The notes under the pieces: generated by a model
What the model was told of the DNA's origin: nothing
The model's input: the letters and a program-made list of their open reading frames with translations, nothing else
Databases searched by the model: none
Part shown: piece by piece, positions 16,486-24,277 of the stretch
Layout: each line of letters opens with the position of its first letter
Numbering within the stretch: the first letter of the stretch is position 1
Made by a program: the position numbers and the translations under genes
Assembly: GCA_012728335.1 (NCBI GenBank)
Contig: JAAYFG010000044.1
Coordinates: 1-35,473, forward strand
Origin: Tissierellia bacterium
Lineage (GTDB): Bacteria > Bacillota > Clostridia > Tissierellales > Peptoniphilaceae
Length of the DNA: 35,473 nt
Reading direction: 5' to 3'

Positions 16486-18081
16486 TTATTTCCTTCCTTG
16501 ATAACGCAATACTTTACCAGCTTTTTGTGGTTTTTCTACGCCATCGTCGATTATTACTTTTCCATTTACTATTACATAATCAATTCCCGTTGGATATTGA
16601 TTCGGTTCATTATAGTCGCCTTTATCTCTAATAGTGTCAAAATCAAGTATTACAATATCTGCTGCATAATCGTCCTTTAATACTCCTCTGTCTGTTATTC
16701 CAAATGTTTCAGCAGGCTTTTTCGTCATTTTATAAATTGCTTCTTCAAGTTTAAAAGCATTTTCTTCTCTTACATACTTTCCAATAACTCTTGGAAACGC
16801 TCCATAAACTCTTGGATGAGGTTTACCACCAAGAATTCCATCTGTACAAACATTTTGCTCTGGTCTCTTCATCAATGTGATTACATGTTCTTCAGTTCCC
16901 CAGAAGTCTACTAATCGAACTAGATTTTCTTCTTCAAGAATGATGTCAAAGATAGCATCTAGTGGCTCTTTTCCTCTCATTTCTCCTACTTCTGTTAAAC
17001 TCTTTCCTTCAACGTCTTTGTTCTTTTCTGACCCAACAAAAGTTACAAATATTCCATCAAAACCAGCGAATTCAACGAAGTTATCCCATCCTTTAATACC
17101 TTTATGGATATCTTCTTTCATTTTTTCTCTTAATTCAGCATCTTTTAGTCTCTCAAGTAATTTGTCAGTTCCTCCATCATGTGCCCAAGGTGGAATGATT
17201 ACGCTCATCATCGTTGACCCAGCAACATATGGATATTGGTCGAATGAAACTACTTGACCAGCTTTTGTGAAATTATCTAGTTTTTCAAGTACTGCTGGAA
17301 TTTTATCCCAGTTGTTTTTACCACAAACTTTAAAGTGTGAGAAGTGAATTCTACATCCACTATCATTTCCTATCTTAAGAATCTCATCCATTGAATCAAG
17401 GATTGAATCAGCTTCACTTCTTTGATGAGTAACAAAAACTCCACCCGTATCAGCAAGCACAGTTCCTAATTCAACTAATTCTCTAGTGTTTCCATAAGAT
17501 CCTGGTGGATATATGAGTCCTGTCGAAAGTCCAAATGCTCCTTCAGCCATTGCCTTAGCTAAATTTTCCTTCATCTTTACCAGTTCTTCTTCTGTAGCAT
17601 CTCTATTTTCCATTCCCATAGATACGAATCTCACATTACTATGAGGTGCTAGATATGCTATATTAGGTCCAAGATCTAATTTATCAATCGTATTTAAATA
17701 ATCATCTACACTTTCCCAATCCCAAGGTGCTTTATATTCTCCTTCAAGTCCACGCATAGCTTTCATCCAAGAAGATTTATTTGGTGCGTCTACTGGTGCA
17801 GGTCCCATACCATCTTGAGCTACGAATTCAGTAGTAATACCTTGTCTAGTCTTTGGTGTAAGTAGTGGATCTTCAAAAAGTAATAAACTCGAATGACTAT
17901 GAGTGTCTATAAATCCTGGAGTAACAACCTTATCTTCTGCATCAATTACTCTTTTTGCTTCTGGTGTTTCCCCATCTGCTAAAATTTTTATCTTATCATC
18001 AAGAATTGCCAAATTTCCTTTATAAGGTGTTTCTCCCGTTCCATCAACGATTAAACCATTTTTTATTAAAATATCGTACAT
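16486..18081 (-). CDS. N-acyl-D-amino-acid deacylase-like amidohydrolase
   Basis: Amidohydrolase-superfamily enzyme of 531 residues resembling D-aminoacylases, which remove the acyl group from N-acyl-D-amino acids. Seen: VTPGFIDTHSHSSLL with the metal-binding HxH (61-63), STGLIYPPGSYG, VFVTHQRSEAD, IHFSHFKVCGKNNW and CTDGILGGKPHPRVYGAFPR. In the known D-aminoacylase the tight zinc site uses a Cys in a GNCG-like motif after GITT; here the equivalent reads GITTEFVAQDG, placing Asp90 where that Cys would be, so metal content or substrate may differ. It lies 30 bp after the YgeY-type hydrolase, with GGAG before ATG. It could also act on a hydantoin- or lactam-like substrate. Confidence 0.85.
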   Translation of the reverse strand: MYDILIKNGLIVDGTGETPYKGNLAILDDKIKILADGETPEAKRVIDAEDKVVTPGFIDTHSHSSLLLFEDPLLTPKTRQGITTEFVAQDGMGPAPVDAPNKSSWMKAMRGLEGEYKAPWDWESVDDYLNTIDKLDLGPNIAYLAPHSNVRFVSMGMENRDATEEELVKMKENLAKAMAEGAFGLSTGLIYPPGSYGNTRELVELGTVLADTGGVFVTHQRSEADSILDSMDEILKIGNDSGCRIHFSHFKVCGKNNWDKIPAVLEKLDNFTKAGQVVSFDQYPYVAGSTMMSVIIPPWAHDGGTDKLLERLKDAELREKMKEDIHKGIKGWDNFVEFAGFDGIFVTFVGSEKNKDVEGKSLTEVGEMRGKEPLDAIFDIILEEENLVRLVDFWGTEEHVITLMKRPEQNVCTDGILGGKPHPRVYGAFPRVIGKYVREENAFKLEEAIYKMTKKPAETFGITDRGVLKDDYAADIVILDFDTIRDKGDYNEPNQYPTGIDYVIVNGKVIIDDGVEKPQKAGKVLRYQGRK

Positions 18082-18111
18082 GATTTCACTCCATTCCTTT
18101 TATTCACACTA

Positions 18112-19287
18112 TTAATCTAACAAAAACGCTTTATTTATAGCTACATATGCATCTTTAACTTTAAGCAATTGATCAATCTCAATGTATTCATCTAGTGTAT
18201 GTGCTAAATTTTCTTTTGACGGTCCAAGACCAAAAGTTTTAATCTTTGCTTCTCCCGCATAATGACTACCATTAGTACAGAAATTGTATTGAGTAATCTC
18301 AGGATTTTGTCCTATTCCTTTTAATGCGTTGTAAGCAGTTTGAACAAACTCTTCATCTCTTTCGTATAACCATCCCGGGAAGAATCTTTCACCAGTAATA
18401 CATTCTCCTGTGAAACAACCCTCTTCACCAACTGAATAGCTGATTTTAGCTTTAAGTTCTGGATCTTTAGCCATCATATCATCTAATAGCTCTTGGATTG
18501 GCTCAAGTACAGATTCAAGTGTTTCACCTACTAAAAGTCTTCTGTCATAAGTTGCCACACAGTACTCTGGAACTACAGAAGCTCCTGGATATGGTGCAGA
18601 TTTAATATCTACTAATTCAAGAATTCCATCACCTAATACTTCATTATGAGTAGGTTCTAAATTTCTTATTTCTCTTATGATTTCTCCAATTTTATAAACA
18701 GCATTAATTCCTTTTTCCGGGTTAGCAGAGTGAGCCGGTTTTCCAAATACTTCAAGCTTAATTTCCGCTCTTCCCCTTTGACCAATTTTAATATTCAATT
18801 GCGAAGCTTCACCTATAACAACTATATCCGGTTTAGCATATGCACTTATTTCCCTTGCAGCTACTCCTTCAAAACACTCTTCGTGAACAACCCCAGCAAC
18901 ATATAAATCCCCTGCAAAGTCTCCGTTGACTTCCTTGTTAAATTCTGCTGCTGCAACTGCCATAGCTGCCAGCGCACCTTTCATATCAGAAGTTCCTCTA
19001 CCATGAACTTTTCCATCGTGAACTTCTGCTGCAAACGGTGGATATTTCCAAGCACTTTCATCAGTAACAGGAACAGTATCCATATGTCCATCGAAAAGAA
19101 TTGCTTTCCCTGGCCTATTCCCTTTTATATGTCCTATGGTATTTCCGTACTTATCTATATGAACATCAGTGAATCCATTTTCTTTAAAGAATTTCACCAA
19201 TACATCTGAAACTCCTTTTTCTTCACCAGAATAACTTCTTTCTCTAACTAAATCTTGTGTTAGCTTTACTACTGGATCATTAACCAT
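18112..19287 (-). CDS. ygeY: YgeY family M20 hydrolase/deacetylase
   Basis: Zinc-dependent M20/ArgE-like amidohydrolase of 391 residues. Metal-site motifs are ILFDGHMDTVPV (His and Asp ligands, about 63-74), HGRGTSDMKGALAAMAVAAA and VVHEECFEGVAAREI (catalytic Glu pair). HSANPEKGINAVYKIGEII marks the dimerisation domain and FCTNGSHYAGEAKIKTFGLG the C-terminal metal region. The sequence follows the YgeY subgroup, which in E. coli neighbours diaminopropionate lyase (YgeX), as here with a 15-bp gap. It probably releases the lyase substrate from an N-acyl or peptide precursor. The family name mentions selenium metabolism, but no selenium genes are in this window. Confidence 0.88.
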   Translation of the reverse strand: MVNDPVVKLTQDLVRERSYSGEEKGVSDVLVKFFKENGFTDVHIDKYGNTIGHIKGNRPGKAILFDGHMDTVPVTDESAWKYPPFAAEVHDGKVHGRGTSDMKGALAAMAVAAAEFNKEVNGDFAGDLYVAGVVHEECFEGVAAREISAYAKPDIVVIGEASQLNIKIGQRGRAEIKLEVFGKPAHSANPEKGINAVYKIGEIIREIRNLEPTHNEVLGDGILELVDIKSAPYPGASVVPEYCVATYDRRLLVGETLESVLEPIQELLDDMMAKDPELKAKISYSVGEEGCFTGECITGERFFPGWLYERDEEFVQTAYNALKGIGQNPEITQYNFCTNGSHYAGEAKIKTFGLGPSKENLAHTLDEYIEIDQLLKVKDAYVAINKAFLLD

Positions 19288-19302
19288 TATTCATTCCTCC
19301 TT

Positions 19303-20505
19303 TTAATAACTTGGATATCTTCCATCCCAAACTATTTCTCTATACATCTTTTTATCTGTGTCACCTTCAGTACTAAATGCCAATACTACTGAATCTTCGT
19401 TTAGTCCAACTTCATCTTTTATGTCTTTAAGTTCTGGATCAGTCATAAGTTTTGAAACTACACCAGTCGTCACAGCTCCACTTTCACCAGAAATCACTTT
19501 TATATCTCCACATATAGGATTTCCTAAAACTCTCATTCCATGAGATGCATACATTTCATCTACCGACAAGAAATATGACGCATAACTATCTAATATAGGC
19601 CATCCAATAGTTACTGGTTCACCACAAGCTAATCCTGCCATTATAGTATCTAAATCACCTGTTACATTGTGAATTTTTCCATCGTCAGCACTTGCTGTTT
19701 CATATAGGCAATTTGCCTTATGAGGTTCAACTATAACAATAGTAGGTTTGTCGTCAGCATATACATTTGAGAAAAATGCTGTTACTGCTGAAGCCAAGGA
19801 ACCAACGCCTGCTTGTAAGAAAATATGAGTAGGTTTTACTCCATTTTCTTTAAGCTCTTCATATGCTTCGTTTGCCATAGTCATATAGCCTTGCATTATC
19901 CATCTAGGTATATCTTCATATCCATCCCAAGAAGTATCTTGTACCATTACTCCATTGTTATTATTCGCGTAGTCGTTTGCCATTCTAACACATTCGTCAT
20001 AATTCGCATCATATACATCTACATCGCTGTTTTCTTTTCTTATATTATCTACTCTTTCTTGAGCAGTTCCTCTAGGCATATAAATTTTAGACTTTTGCCC
20101 TAACTGATTTGCAGTCCACGCTAGCCCCCTACCATGGTTTCCATCAGTAGCAGATACAAATTTAACATCACCTAGTTTTTCTTTAACTTCATCAGATATC
20201 ATTTTCTCATACGGAAGTTCACTTAAATCCATACCTAGTCTGTTAGCTATGTAGTTTCCTACTGCAAAACTAGCACCTAATACTTTAAATGCATTTAGTC
20301 CAAATCTGTAAGACTCATCTTTTACATATAGATTTTTAATCCCCAAAGCTTGAGATAAATTACTTAATTCAGCCAATGGCGTTCTCTCGTATTGAGGGAA
20401 GCTAGAATGAAAACCTTTTACCTTGCTAGCAGATTCCAGATTTAAAAAATCTATATTCGCTTTCTCATCCTTAGTTTTAACACTTGCAATATTCATTTTA
20501 TTCAA
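19303..20505 (-). CDS. dpaL: 2,3-diaminopropionate ammonia-lyase
   Basis: PLP enzyme (fold type II) that converts D- or L-2,3-diaminopropionate to pyruvate and two ammonia; YgeX in E. coli. Motifs: KDESYRFGLNAFKVLGASFA with the PLP lysine (Lys74 from the chosen start), SATDGNHGRGLAWTANQLGQ, and the glycine loop QAGVGSLASAVTAFF. Start choice: the frame opens with GTG at 20514 inside the AAAGGAG site, then ATG at 20511 (2 nt spacing), TTG at 20505 (8 nt) and ATG at 20496 (17 nt). TTG 20505 fits best and gives 400 aa. It is the first gene after a sigma-54 promoter, and heads dpaL-ygeY-deacylase-symporter. Confidence 0.93.
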   Translation of the reverse strand: MNKMNIASVKTKDEKANIDFLNLESASKVKGFHSSFPQYERTPLAELSNLSQALGIKNLYVKDESYRFGLNAFKVLGASFAVGNYIANRLGMDLSELPYEKMISDEVKEKLGDVKFVSATDGNHGRGLAWTANQLGQKSKIYMPRGTAQERVDNIRKENSDVDVYDANYDECVRMANDYANNNNGVMVQDTSWDGYEDIPRWIMQGYMTMANEAYEELKENGVKPTHIFLQAGVGSLASAVTAFFSNVYADDKPTIVIVEPHKANCLYETASADDGKIHNVTGDLDTIMAGLACGEPVTIGWPILDSYASYFLSVDEMYASHGMRVLGNPICGDIKVISGESGAVTTGVVSKLMTDPELKDIKDEVGLNEDSVVLAFSTEGDTDKKMYREIVWDGRYPSY

Positions 20506-20537
20506 TATCATCACTCCTTTATCATGACAATATATAT

Positions 20538-20553
20538 TGCAAATATCGTGCCA
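20538..20553 (-). promoter_or_regulatory. sigma-54 (-24/-12) promoter of the dpaL operon
   Basis: The minus strand reads TGGCACGATATTTGCA, a full match to the sigma-54 consensus, with GG and GC separated by exactly 10 bp. The predicted start is near 20528, just upstream of the dpaL Shine-Dalgarno. The adjacent gene encodes a sigma-54 activator. Confidence 0.93.
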
Positions 20554-20560
20554 AGTCTAT

Positions 20561-20606
20561 AAAATAAAAGTAGAATGGCTATAATAAGCCATTCTACTTT
20601 TATTTT
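20561..20606 (-). terminator. terminator of the sigma-54 activator gene
   Basis: A perfect 20-bp stem (20561-20580 with 20587-20606) has loop ATAATA. Its core AGTAGAATGGCT is flanked by A- and T-rich arms that act as the T-run. It insulates the sigma-54 promoter from activator transcription. Confidence 0.85.
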
Positions 20607-20638
20607 ATTATATTCCACATTTCTTGTGCTCATAAATT

Positions 20639-20748
20639 TTATCGTTTTGATAACTAATCTTTATCATTTTGATATTTATTTGGACAATTTATTAATTATC
20701 CCAAGGTTTAGCGAAATGTAAATACAACCATCTTTATCATAATGATAA
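20639..20748. promoter_or_regulatory. three TTATC-N5-GATAA sites, likely activator-binding UAS
   Basis: Three 15-bp palindromic elements: 20639-20653 (TTATC GTTTT GATAA), 20661-20675 (TTATC ATTTT GATAT) and 20734-20748 (TTATC ATAAT GATAA). Centres are 22 bp and 73 bp apart, close to 2 and 7 helical turns, so all face one side of the DNA. They lie about 118, 140 and 213 bp upstream of the predicted sigma-54 start, the normal distance for enhancer sites. The third ends immediately before the activator stop codon. Confidence 0.7.
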
Positions 20749-22479
20749 TCATTCAATGCCATATAAACTGATTTTTCTATACAATGTTGCGATGCCAATT
20801 CCTAGTTCTTTGGCTACATACTGCTTTCCCTCTGTCGTCCTACCATGTATATTAAGTGCCTTTTCAATTTCATTTTTTTCCAATAATGCAAGTGGTTTTA
20901 TTTCAGTATGCGTGTTTATATTTTGATTCATGAATATATCATTAGGCAATGTATCTAAATTTAATACACCGTCACTTCCCATCATATTAATCATAAACTC
21001 AACACTGTTTTCCAATTCCCTAACATTTCCTGGCCATGAATACTCCATTAGTCTATCTATTACTTCATTCTCTATTTTTACAAACTTCTTTTCAAATAGA
21101 TTGGAATATCTATTGATGAAGAAATAGGTTAAGTCCAAAATATCTGCCGGTCTTTCTCTAAGTGGAGCGGCTTCTATAGGTATTACATTCAGCCTATAGT
21201 ATAAATCATCTCTAAATCTACCTTCTTTTATTTTTTGTTTCAAATCTTTGTTCGTTGCAGCAATTACCCTAATGTCCAATGGAATTTCCTTATTGGAGCC
21301 AAGTCTTGTCACTACTCTATTTTCAAGAACTCTCAATATTTTTGACTGTAGGTAAATCGGCATGTCACCAATTTCATCTAAGAATATAATTCCATTATTT
21401 GCAAGTTCAAATTTACCTATTTTCCCTTTTGAATCTGCACCGGTAAAAGCGCCTTTGGTGTATCCAAACAATTCACTTTCCAGAAGGGTTTCTGGAATAG
21501 CAGCACAGTTTATGGATATAAATAGATTGTTGGCCCTATCGCTATTTTTCCAAATAGTCGTTTCAATAAGTTCTTTACCCGTTCCACTTTCCCCTGTAAT
21601 CAGAACAGTAGAAGTAGATTTTGACATCTTCTTAATATTGCTAAGCATCTTTTTCGTCTTGTCACTTGAACCAATAATATCTCCTGTGTCAAAAGTAGAA
21701 GTCATATCATATAGATTTGCTTTGACCTTCTTAATAGTATTGAAAATCAAAAGCTTGTTTAAATCTTTATTGTCTAATTTAATAATACTTCCAACTACAA
21801 ATTTTTTCTTATCATCATATTCTAAAGAATATTCATTTCCATCTCCAACTTCATCACCCAAGCTAGAGTAGACTACCTTTTTCTCTTCATAGTCCTCTTC
21901 TAGTTCCAGTTGAGACTTAGCACTTTTATTGCACATTTTTATTCTGCCTTCTGAATCAAGGACTAATACTGCTTGATCTAAATAGCTCACTGCTGCTTTT
22001 AGCGCTTCAACCGAAGTTCTAATGTCTTCTTCTGTGTAGTAATTTATCATAAGCGCTGATATAAAGCTGGCAATCTGTCTAACGAAATCTAAATAGTTGT
22101 CTGGGTTCGCATCAAACATATCCTTAGAGTAGTCTGTCAGTCCGATTAGTCCAAGAACACCTATTACATAATCTTCTACTATTATAGGCATTGTAACTTC
22201 AAAAGACTCTACGCAATTGTCTCTATCCGGACAGTTTATACATAATTCATTTTCCCCAGGATCAGTAATAATAATCAATTCTTTAGTATCGATTACATGT
22301 TTATTCACATATCCTTTATCAGACATATCTAGTCCAATTTTGTCTTTGTAGTAACCTGTTCCCGCTATTCTCTTTAAGTTTCTATCTACTACTTCAACTT
22401 CAACATTGGCAATTTTAGAAACTGCTTCTGCATAGTCTTGTATTTCATTGGCAATTTTTTGAAGATCATATCTTTGCAT
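20749..22479 (-). CDS. ygeV: sigma-54-dependent transcriptional activator, YgeV type
   Basis: Enhancer-binding protein of 576 residues that remodels sigma-54 RNA polymerase. Residues 1-150 form a sensor domain with a compact Cys group, CINCPDRDNC (Cys80, 83, 89). A PAS-like segment follows (about 160-250, SYLDQAVLVLDSEGRIKMCN). The AAA+ core has Walker A GESGTGKE (296-303), the sigma-54 loop GAFTGA (343-348) and Walker B IIFLDEIGD (364-372). A Fis-type helix-turn-helix ends the protein. The ATG at 22479 follows AAAGGTGAT; an ATG five codons earlier would put the ribosome site inside the gene. It is encoded directly upstream of, and presumably controls, the dpaL operon. Confidence 0.93.
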   Translation of the reverse strand: MQRYDLQKIANEIQDYAEAVSKIANVEVEVVDRNLKRIAGTGYYKDKIGLDMSDKGYVNKHVIDTKELIIITDPGENELCINCPDRDNCVESFEVTMPIIVEDYVIGVLGLIGLTDYSKDMFDANPDNYLDFVRQIASFISALMINYYTEEDIRTSVEALKAAVSYLDQAVLVLDSEGRIKMCNKSAKSQLELEEDYEEKKVVYSSLGDEVGDGNEYSLEYDDKKKFVVGSIIKLDNKDLNKLLIFNTIKKVKANLYDMTSTFDTGDIIGSSDKTKKMLSNIKKMSKSTSTVLITGESGTGKELIETTIWKNSDRANNLFISINCAAIPETLLESELFGYTKGAFTGADSKGKIGKFELANNGIIFLDEIGDMPIYLQSKILRVLENRVVTRLGSNKEIPLDIRVIAATNKDLKQKIKEGRFRDDLYYRLNVIPIEAAPLRERPADILDLTYFFINRYSNLFEKKFVKIENEVIDRLMEYSWPGNVRELENSVEFMINMMGSDGVLNLDTLPNDIFMNQNINTHTEIKPLALLEKNEIEKALNIHGRTTEGKQYVAKELGIGIATLYRKISLYGIE

Positions 22480-22510
22480 ATTATCACCTTTCATAGCATT
22501 CTTAATATAT

Positions 22511-22519
22511 ATTATATCA
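22511..22519 (-). promoter_or_regulatory. extended -10 promoter of ygeV
   Basis: The minus strand reads TGATATAAT, a full extended -10, with no good -35. The predicted start near 22504 lies just before the ribosome site of the chosen ATG (22479). Confidence 0.5.
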
Positions 22520-22535
22520 GATATCTAAATAAAAT

Positions 22536-22560
22536 CCCTTCACAGTTACACTATGAAGGG
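22536..22560 (-). terminator. terminator after folT
   Basis: Stem CCCTTCA (22536-22542)/TGAAGGG (22554-22560) with an inner AGT/ACT pairing; on the minus strand it is followed by ATTTTATTT. Confidence 0.75.
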
Positions 22561-22566
22561 TTAATA

Positions 22567-23193
22567 TCATCTTATGGATAATTCTTGTCTAAACATATTT
22601 CTAATTTCTTTCACCAATCTTGGCATAACTAATCCCAATGTTATGCTTTCCAATGGTATTACTATTAATTGCTTAGGAATTCTCATTGCAATTTGAGTCC
22701 ATATAGGGTTTTGGTTAAGCATGTGTAACCAAATTGAATTTAGCCCTAAGTGCAAGAATACTCCTACGATTACACTGGCAATTATAGTATCCTTCATTTT
22801 GATTTCTTTCTTATAGAGCAAAAGTCCATATACAAAGCCTTCTAAAAATGCAGTCAATGTAAATCCAGGGAAAAATGCTCCTTTAGGAAATAATATCATC
22901 CCGATGAAATCAGCTATAACATTTGCTGCCCCACCTACCCAAGGACCAAAAAGCGCTCCCATCATAGCAGTTGCAAAGTAAGTAAAGCCAATTCTATCGT
23001 TAGCTAATTCAATTGAAATGAACCTCTTTAAGATTATACTCATGGCTATTAATAGGCCTATAAAAGCAATATTCTTAGTGTTCAAACTCCCTTTTAGTTT
23101 CATAAAGGAAACTATAAATAACACAATGGCAAATATGATCGCCAATTTTACACCATTGCTAGCACTGATTTGTTCTAGTACGGTATCAATCAT
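22567..23193 (-). CDS. folT: folate ECF transporter S component FolT
   Basis: Membrane substrate-binding subunit of an energy-coupling-factor folate importer; it needs the shared EcfT/EcfA module, which is not in this window. The 208-residue product has about six hydrophobic segments and the FolT-family run NDRIGFTYFATAMMGALFGP, then VGGAANVIADFIGMILFPKG. The ATG at 23193 follows AAGGAG at 9 nt. The frame is open back to 23307, but that stretch is the THF riboswitch and its platform, so the longer 246-residue reading is wrong. Control is by the riboswitch. The gene ends in its own terminator before ygeV. Confidence 0.9.
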   Translation of the reverse strand: MIDTVLEQISASNGVKLAIIFAIVLFIVSFMKLKGSLNTKNIAFIGLLIAMSIILKRFISIELANDRIGFTYFATAMMGALFGPWVGGAANVIADFIGMILFPKGAFFPGFTLTAFLEGFVYGLLLYKKEIKMKDTIIASVIVGVFLHLGLNSIWLHMLNQNPIWTQIAMRIPKQLIVIPLESITLGLVMPRLVKEIRNMFRQELSIR

Positions 23194-23202
23194 CTCTATC
23201 CT

Positions 23203-23340
23203 CTCCTTATGTGGATTCTTGCCACACAAAGAGCAATCTATGTGCAGCGGAAGCGCTAATAGTATCGCGAACTTTCGTTTTTCGTTTAATGACAACTTCC
23301 CATTCATATAACACTTAACGCACTATTAACTACTCTGGCA
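23203..23340 (-). ncRNA. THF riboswitch with Shine-Dalgarno-sequestering hairpin
   Basis: The transcript contains the conserved pieces of the tetrahydrofolate aptamer in order: AGAGTAG, GCGTTAAGTG, GAATGGGA, GTTGTC, ACGAAAGTTCGCG and TTCCGCT (aptamer about 23338-23244). The expression platform is visible: CTCTTTGTGTGG (23233-23222) pairs over 12 bp, two of them G-U, with CCACATAAGGAG (23214-23203), burying the folT ribosome site in a hairpin with a 7-nt loop. This implies translational control of folT by reduced folates. Confidence 0.87.
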
Positions 23341-23367
23341 ATTTTTATATTCTAATTATTTAATACA

Positions 23368-23395
23368 ATTATATACAGTATTTAGAAATAATCAA
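23368..23395 (-). promoter_or_regulatory. promoter of the folT unit
   Basis: Minus strand TTGATT (23395-23390), 16 nt, TATAAT (23373-23368). The predicted start near 23361 is about 20 nt ahead of the THF aptamer. Confidence 0.6.
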
Positions 23396-23447
23396 GCACT
23401 TTCTCAATGTGAATTAATAATTAATCCAATCATAAAATGCTAACAAA

Positions 23448-23472
23448 AAGAGCTAGTTTTATTCTAGCTCTT
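23448..23472 (-). terminator. terminator of ribU
   Basis: Perfect 9-bp stem AAGAGCTAG (23448-23456)/CTAGCTCTT (23464-23472), followed on the minus strand by TTTTGTT. Confidence 0.85.
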
Positions 23473-23475
23473 CAA

Positions 23476-24069
23476 TCATTTTTTCAATATAGGTGCAATT
23501 CTCTTATATAGTAAAAGCGTTAGGATTGCGTTCACACTGCCTTTAAAAAGATTAAATGGCAGAACTGCATAAAGCATCATAGATTTTAAATCTACAATTT
23601 TACCTGTGATTGCTGCACCCATGTTAATGATAGTTTCAATTGGCATTATTTTTGAATATAAGGGAAAAATAAAGAAGTAATTACTCATAGTAGCTACTAT
23701 TGCCATTGACACAACTCCTAAAAAAAGTCCAATCATAGCGCTTTTAAAGGTTTTTTTGTTTTTATAAATCAGTGATGAAACTCCAACTATCGTAGATCCT
23801 ACTATAAAGTTTGAAATTTCTCCTACACCACCTGTGCTAGACATAGAAAGATTAAGAATATTCTTTATCAGCTGTACTATTATTCCTTGTATCGGTCCCA
23901 TTGCGAAACCACCTATAAGTGCTGGTACATCAGATGCATCTAGTTTCATAAAGCTTGGAGCTAAGAAAGTAATAGGCATGTCAATAAACATCAACACGAA
24001 ACCTATCGCTGCCAAGATTCCAATCTTTACCATATTTAACGTCTTTACTCTTGAATTGTTCAATTCCAT
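23476..24069 (-). CDS. ribU: riboflavin ECF transporter S component RibU
   Basis: Membrane substrate-binding subunit for riboflavin import by an ECF transporter; the energising module is elsewhere. The 197-residue product has about six hydrophobic helices and typical RibU segments MFIDMPITFLAPSFMKLDAS, VPALIGGFAMGPIQGIIVQL and KNILNLSMSSTGGVGEISNF. The ATG at 24069 follows GGGAGGAG. The frame opens further up at 24165, but that reads through the FMN riboswitch terminator and is not coding. Identity is supported by the upstream FMN riboswitch. It is a single-gene unit. Confidence 0.93.
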   Translation of the reverse strand: MELNNSRVKTLNMVKIGILAAIGFVLMFIDMPITFLAPSFMKLDASDVPALIGGFAMGPIQGIIVQLIKNILNLSMSSTGGVGEISNFIVGSTIVGVSSLIYKNKKTFKSAMIGLFLGVVSMAIVATMSNYFFIFPLYSKIMPIETIINMGAAITGKIVDLKSMMLYAVLPFNLFKGSVNAILTLLLYKRIAPILKK

Positions 24070-24098
24070 AATATCTCCTCCCAAAATTTTCGGGGAAT

Positions 24099-24127
24099 AA
24101 AAAAAGCCCCGTTTGTACTTCGGGGCT
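24099..24127 (-). terminator. riboswitch-controlled terminator ahead of ribU
   Basis: Stem AGCCCCG (24105-24111)/CGGGGCT (24121-24127), loop of 9 nt, then a T-run on the transcript. It sits between the FMN aptamer and the ribU start, so FMN is expected to stop transcription here. Confidence 0.85.
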
Positions 24128-24153
24128 AAGTTGCAAGAAAATATAGTCAACTT

Positions 24154-24266
24154 ATCTTCTCTCATCCAGACTTTACTGTCGGTTTTGGAATTTCACCAAA
24201 TCAATCCATTAAAATGGAGTCGCGGACTATAACCGCCGGTGAGGAATCACACCTCGCCCTGAAGAT
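24154..24266 (-). ncRNA. FMN riboswitch (RFN element)
   Basis: All RFN landmarks are present on the minus strand: ATCTTCAGGGCGAGGTG at the 5' side, GATTCCTCACCGGCGGT, ATAGTCCGCGAC, GTGAAATTCC, then GTCTGGATGAGAGAAGAT closing the P1 stem. It is followed by an intrinsic terminator and ribU. FMN binding would shut off riboflavin import. Confidence 0.96.
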
Positions 24267-24277
24267 ATTTCTACTCT

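Noticed and set aside
18112..20505. Link of the YgeY/DpaL pair to selenium metabolism
   Set aside because: The family label suggests it, but no selenophosphate synthase, selenium-dependent hydroxylase or in-frame TGA use is seen in the window.
21362..21871. A 169-residue plus-strand frame
   Set aside because: It is antisense to the AAA+ core of the sigma-54 activator, has no ribosome site, and is a codon-bias shadow of the real gene.
24070..24165. N-terminal extension of RibU by 32 residues
   Set aside because: It translates the FMN riboswitch terminator and its flank; the ATG at 24069 has GGGAGGAG and gives a normal RibU.
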